Assembly (NCBI GenBank): GCA_001579985.1
Contig: LRSR01007335.1
Span: forward strand, 1 to 37,488
Reading direction: 5' to 3'
Origin: Hypsibius dujardini
Lineage: Eukaryota; Tardigrada; Eutardigrada; Parachela; Hypsibiidae
DNA length: 37,488 nt
The notes under the pieces were generated by a model. The model had not been told where the DNA came from. It made no database searches and saw only the letters and a list, made by a program, of their open reading frames with translations. Of this stretch, positions 32,249 through 37,488 are shown one piece after another. Each line of letters begins with the position of its first letter. Position 1 is the first letter of the stretch. Made by a program: the position numbers and the translations under genes.

Positions 32249-35200
32249 TTATAGCCAGCAGGCTAGATTTGACTGCAAGAGCTCGACCACGTCCATCCGG
32301 TCCATCAGACGAAGGATCGCGACCAGGTCACTCAAGGCTGTCTCCTCGCGATTACGCGCCTCCCAGAGAGTCAGGATTTGGTCCGTTGGGCTGGGCTTCG
32401 TCGCGAAGTAGTTGATGTATCTGAAGAAATGGCAAAAAGAACCAATTAAGACAACCATGTCAAATTGTAGACAAATGGGCTCACGGAATGCTCAGTCGTG
32501 ATGTGTGTGTTTACATGAGACAAGTTTAACTAGTCGTTCGTTAATAATCGCAGCTTTAAATCTGTGTAATAATTATTATCTAAAGAAATAAAATAAATAA
32601 AGAATTGTTATAACTTAGTATTATAAATTGTATAAAATACCATTTTTAATTACATTTTTTTTAAAGACTTTTCCTCCAGACTCTCGGCATTTATGATTAC
32701 ATTATGACGTCAAAGTGTATTCGTGTGTCTGGGATAAAAGCGTCATTCCTACCGGTCAACTTGTAGTTTTTGAGCCAGCATTCGCCAGTCATTGCCTTGA
32801 GCTCGTGGGACGTCCATTAGGCCACAGAACTTCCGGCGAGTCGAGCCAGGAATGCGGAATACAGTTTTGGTCGTGCTAATGCCTGCGGTTGAGCCGCCGA
32901 ACTGACTGACAGTCAGATTCGCGTAGACGTTCTTTGGACGGTTCTGTTTGAAAATATACAAATAAACGATAATGACTGGACAATCAAAGATGCAACGCAA
33001 CAGTCAGACGGATAGGCAGGCAGACAGCCGAAATGCCACAGACATGTAAATACCCAGTCAGACGTATGGACTATCAGGGAGACAGTTCGTCAATTAGACA
33101 GACAGACAGACAGACAGACAGACACTGCGGTAGGCAGACAGACAGACAGACAGACAGACATCGAGATTGACAGATAAGGGAGCAGAACGTGATAGATGCT
33201 TACATCAATGAGTGGCGTTCCTTGCATTAGCAATGTCTGCGTATAGACACTGTCTACTTGTCTGACCACGACGTTGCATCGTGGGAGGGTCTCCACCGGA
33301 AAACTCGTAGGCACCAACGAAAACGAGGAATGAAGCGCTGCCTGCTGACCGGACCAAATATGCGTGAAGGGTATTTCCTGTTGCTGACCGCCTGCCTTGA
33401 CCTGCCACCCATCAAAGACGTCCTCAACCGTCAAACTGAGCGGTTTCCCCGTGTCTTGAAAGCGCAATGTCTGCGGCTTGTCCATCAGTACCGCCCCGAG
33501 TTGTGACTCAATTTTTGTGACGGCCTCCAGCGCGTCTTTCGTGTCCTCCACACAGTAGACCCTCACACTGCACTCACTCGCGGGCGTTTCCGGCGCGAAG
33601 ACCGCCAGTTTGAGGTTCTTCACGGCGCTACAGTTGACTTTGGACTGGCCCACTAAGGCATACCGTCCAGGCATGTCTGTGAGGATGTGCACCTTCTTCG
33701 TGTCGAGTTGTGTGTAACAAGGCGTGTTGATAGTCTCTTGACCCAGGATGGCAATCTTTTTCCACTGCCCGAAATCGCCCTCGCTCATGCAGTCGTTGTA
33801 CCAGACCGTGAGGTTCCAGTCATTGAAAGTGTTGATGTAGGCGCAATGGTTGAACGAAAGGACGGTTGACTTCCCCAGGCATGGCTCGCTAGTTCCGAAA
33901 ATCACCACCGGACTCAGGAGAGTTTGTCGATCTGAAAGGACAAAATCAATGAACGAGTTGATTGACAAGCAGACAGACACACAGACACAGAGACAGACAG
34001 ACAGAGAGATAGACAGACAGAAAGACAGACAGACAGACAGACAAGCAGGCAAACATTTAGGCATGCTGCCATTTATTACCGGTCACACGCGGTCGATCGG
34101 TACTCTCCCGCGAAACGCCCAAAAAGAACTCCACATGCCAACCCTTCTTGACACATCCCTCCGGGACAGTCAAGGCCACTCCAGATGCCGGTAGGTTAAG
34201 TTGTCCGCCTGCAGGCCCCAGCGACGAAAAGACTATGCAGTCTGGGTCGGGCAGTTGTGGGATATTGGCGAAGGACGCCAAGGACTGATGCGACTCGTTG
34301 CCGGCCATTCCGTTCAATGGAGTGGCCTCACTCGGTTCGCATTCGGACTCAGCGTAGTTCGAGCTGTTGGTTGTACTATGTAGTGAGGACTTCTCAAAAC
34401 TCGCCTACAAACACAATATTTTATATTAAATTAAATTGTTGTGAAATTAAAAGTTGTATTAAATAATAACTATGATTTAATAATCAATTTAAGTTCGGTT
34501 ATTGCGCACAGAAAATTAGGCACAGAATATTTACAGACATAAAACATTATTTTCCAGTTCAAAATAATTTCGATTGCGTGAGTTGAAATAGACATAAGTA
34601 AGGTACTCATTTTTGCTGATGGAATAATTAATTGCCACTGTTCTTGTTGAAATTTGGTAACAAGATGGAGATCCAAGTTTTAGTTCTACGAGTTAAAATG
34701 TATAAAGAAAATAGAACGCATTAAACGAGAAAATTTATAAATAAAAATTGTGTTATGTAATAGACAAAGAAATTGAATTTGGGTAAGGCTAATTCTAACC
34801 TGAGAGTCACAGCGCGGCTTCTCAATCGAACTGTCTGACCGGCAGCTGGAGTTCATCTCAATCAGCGGACTCTGGCTGTTCTGCGTCGGGCTATTGCGCA
34901 GGTCCCGGAAGTTGTCGAATGCCTGGGTATAATCGGATGAGTATAAGTCAGACAGGCAGTCAAATATATCCGACATCAAAGGGAGAAAATTAGCTGCTTT
35001 TTAGGTCAAGTATCGTTATGTAAATTTAAACCCATTTCACCCTCTCCGGCATGAGGGATCGAGACTTGCCTGCCCACTTTTCGATAGGAACATTGCCTCC
35101 CGGTTGAAGGGCGGCAATTTCATGGAGAAGTTGGAGTTATTGGGCAGCCCTCGAAGAGGCTGCTTAAAGTCCGTTTGATAATGCCGATTGTCTGAAAATA

Positions 35201-35283
35201 ACAAAAACGATAAGAGAAGGAAGACCATGAGACAGAAAAAGTTCGGAAATCCAAAAAAATGACTGAATCATTCCCACCAACTG

Positions 35284-35330
<47 letters not shown>

Positions 35331-36477
35331 TTGTCTGTCTGTCTTTCAGTCGGTCTGTCTGCCTGTCTGTCTGACAGCCTGCCTTGTCAGGGACAAATTT
35401 GAAAAAATAAAGCTCAGAGTGACAGACTACCTGGGACAAACAGGTGATTACACTCGAACTCGGGACGGAGGAGAGGCTTGGTTAGATGAGGTGAGTATAG
35501 ATCCACTAAAGAGAAGTCAAGCAATTGACCAAACACCGGGAGAGAAAGAGAGAGCCCATATTCACATTGGCATCAATCAGAGAAAGTCCCAGAAATTTGA
35601 AATGTATGCAAGTGACATGCCCATTAATCAAGCATTTTAAAATTTATCAATCTTCTTTGTCTGCAGCGTTTGATAAGAGAAATCGCATACCATTGGGCAT
35701 ATCGTAAATGGGCTGATTCCTTCGTCTTCGGATGACGACGATGAGAACGGCGATAGCCAGGAAGACCGCCGCGAAGGCCCCGGCCACTCCCAAGTAGAGT
35801 CTCCATGTTGAGGAGTCGCTCTGTCTTCCCGAGAGGGTGATGTCAATCCTGGCGGGATTGTTATCTGTAATTGATAGAGAAATGGAGTTTTGTCTGAGTG
35901 ATTTGTTTCAACGGTTGTATTGCGGGATGCCTTTGCGTAATCTTTTATCAAAACAACTCTCTTCTTCTTCAAGGGGTGAATCACACAATCGGTAATCGTT
36001 GTCTGAAAGATCATTTTCTTCAGAGAGAGCTTTGCATAAGGGATGTGGGGACTGGCTTTGAAGGAATGTGATGTGGATGGAGGGGTTGTTAGCCCGGAAG
36101 TGGATGACTGGTCAGTATGACGGCTCTTTCAACCGGAATTTTACGCATAGTTAGTTTTGGTGGATATCGATTTGATTTGGCGGTTCAAAAACTTCACTCA
36201 CAACTTCAGAGTTTCTTGACCCTCTCTTCCACTTCTCTGTTAATATTACGTATCTGTCTCTGTGTCTGAGTATAGGTCAATTTGAGCTCCTATCTGCCTG
36301 CCTGAGTCTATCCTTCAATGTCTGCTTGGTCTGCCTGTTTGTATATTATCTGTCCCTCCGTTTGTCTGTCTGTCTGTCTGTCTGTTTGTCTCTCTGTCTG
36401 TCTGTCTCTCTGTCTGTCTGTCTCTCTGTCTCTCTGTCTCTCTGTCTGTCTCTCTGTCTGTCTGTCTGTCTGCCTGT

Positions 36478-36514
<37 letters not shown>

Positions 36515-37404
36515 TGCCTGCCTGCCTGCCTGCCTGCCTGTCTGCTTGCCTGCCTCGCTAAATGGCTCGACGATTCATGTCGATAACTCTTCTCGATTTT
36601 TACTAGTTGTATGTGTGTCATTTGAGGGAGCATACCTAATTTTGAGCCGAACAGAATTGGAACCTTCTTTTGTTGTGTCATCTTTGAAAGCTTTGCACCT
36701 GAAAAAATTATCCGTTATTCAATGTTGATGATGGCTCAATGGTTTCCGCAACTCCTCAGTACCTCGGCACATTCCGCCGGTACAGTTTCCAGACATGACA
36801 TCCTGGCCCACGCAGAATGCCCCACCATTGCTCGGCTCCGGGTTGGTGCAGGTCCGGCGACGTTGATGCAGACAGTCCGGACTGCAGCTCGACCATTCCG
36901 ACCAGCTAGACCATTGGCCGTCTTCCGCTACAGACAAAGGGCTCAAATTATTTTTCAGACACAATTTCGTCGTTTTCAGTCGAGTCTATTGTGAGGATCG
37001 AAGGATAAACCAAAGCCCACCGTGGAGAAATAAAAATTAGACCAATAGGTTACTATACCTGAAAGGCCTAGAAACTGGGTTATGTTGCCTGCGGCGTTAG
37101 AGAAGAGAAAATACAGACACGATGTGAGGGGAGATGTTCATGAGAGTGAAGGGAAAAGGGCAAGTTAATCCAATTAGGAGAAAGAAGACCAACAAGGGAA
37201 ATAGAAACTTCAGGTCATGTCTATGTGGGGTCGTACCTGGACACACGACGTTACAGTCTCCCTTCTGGACGGGACTGCCGAGGCACCCGAGACCGCCGTG
37301 GAGTGGTTCCGGATTGTTGCACGCCCGGAAGCGCTTCTGTATGCCTCGCCCGCAGCGCGCGTCGCAGGCTGTCCATGCCCCGTAATCTGACCAGCCGCCA
37401 TTCA
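32249..37404 (-). CDS. unc-5: UNC-5 netrin receptor (nine 3' exons, 5' end outside window)
   Basis: Exons are 37404-37237, 36927-36763, 35864-35691, 35191-35070, 34922-34800, 34404-34080, 33931-33204, 32943-32753 and 32420-32249. Phases agree throughout and give 721 C-terminal residues. The order is two thrombospondin type 1 repeats ([33 protein letters not shown]), one membrane span ([20 protein letters not shown]) with a basic stop RRRR, and a cytoplasmic linker. Then come ZU5 ([18 protein letters not shown]), UPA ([34 protein letters not shown]) and a C-terminal death domain ([30 protein letters not shown]). The family mediates netrin-dependent repulsion in axon and cell migration at the plasma membrane. 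Immunoglobulin domains should lie to the right of the window. The intron 35069-34923 uses a GC donor. Confidence 0.95.
33096..33160. repeat. CAGA tetranucleotide array (unc-5 intron)
   Basis: Two nearly joined runs of GACA units on the plus strand, inside intron 32944-33203. Confidence 0.95.
33970..34050. repeat. CAGA tetranucleotide array (unc-5 intron)
   Basis: Imperfect AGAC run on the plus strand, filling much of intron 33932-34079. Confidence 0.95.
35285..35372. repeat. CTGT tetranucleotide array (unc-5 intron)
   Basis: CTGT run on the plus strand in intron 35192-35690, opposite in strand to the arrays at 33096 and 33970. Confidence 0.95.
36354..36555. repeat. Long CTGT/CTGC array (unc-5 intron)
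   Basis: About 200 bases that change from CTGT (with CTCT variants) to CTGC units, inside the 898-bp intron 35865-36762. All long frames here are artefacts of the repeat. Confidence 0.95.
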
Positions 37405-37488
37405 CTGCAAGAGGACAGACAACTCGGTGAAATGACTTTGTATTAGGAAGCTACAGTCAGGCACAAAGACAAGCTGGTAGGTAGGCAG

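Noticed and set aside
35041-35069. Alternative unc-5 donor GTGAAA after the GC donor
   Set aside because: It leaves phase 2, while the next exon needs phase 0.
36318-36728. Long Cys/Leu/Ser and Arg/Gln/Thr repeat frames on both strands
   Set aside because: Artefacts of the CTGT/CTGC array in a unc-5 intron.
1-37488. CRISPR arrays, rRNA genes or bacterial operons
   Set aside because: None seen. Intron-bearing genes and mobile elements show a eukaryotic nuclear sequence. The spaced CAGACA words are irregular, not spacer-repeat units.

Overview
The window looks like a nuclear contig from an invertebrate animal, most likely an arthropod. It has spliceosomal introns, a collagen prolyl 4-hydroxylase alpha subunit, an UNC-5 netrin receptor, a mariner-type transposon, several MITE-like elements, many CTGT/CAGA tetranucleotide arrays and one run of N (an assembly gap). 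I cannot fix the species. A springtail or crustacean would fit, but that is a guess from gene content.

Layout. 70-2938 (+): four 3' exons of a prolyl 4-hydroxylase alpha subunit, with the 5' end outside the window. 1913-3661: two related foldback repeats, one inside that gene's last intron and one just after the gene. 3762-9022 (-): a tandem family of secreted coiled-coil proteins, made of one two-exon gene that looks intact (7355-9022), a decayed copy (3762-6271) and a detached exon fragment (6638-6723). 10705-14795 (+): a five-exon gene for a 739-residue secreted helical protein; all intron phases agree although an assembly gap sits in its third intron. 15025-15218 (-): a possible two-exon mini-gene. 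15371-16641: a complete but decayed mariner element with TA target duplications. 17318-18627: three nested or adjacent MITEs. 19645-23525 (+): a seven-exon gene for a secreted cysteine-rich protein with one cysteine module per exon. 27498-27784: a decayed copy of one of its exons carrying a 48-bp palindrome. 28916-31034 (-): a three-exon gene for a secreted Tyr/Glu/Lys/Thr-rich protein. 32235-37404 (-): nine 3' exons of UNC-5, from two thrombospondin repeats to the death domain, running off the right edge.

How the genes relate. There is no operon logic here. Several of the genes encode secreted or matrix-related proteins: the hydroxylase matures collagen in the ER, three or four genes carry signal peptides, and UNC-5 is a guidance receptor. 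The parts I cannot match to a named family are the helical coiled-coil genes (7355-9022 and 10705-14795), the modular cysteine-rich gene and the low-complexity acidic/tyrosine protein. These are the best candidates for undescribed biology. All exon models were built by hand from splice consensus, reading phase and protein resemblance, with no alignment tool or transcript data.
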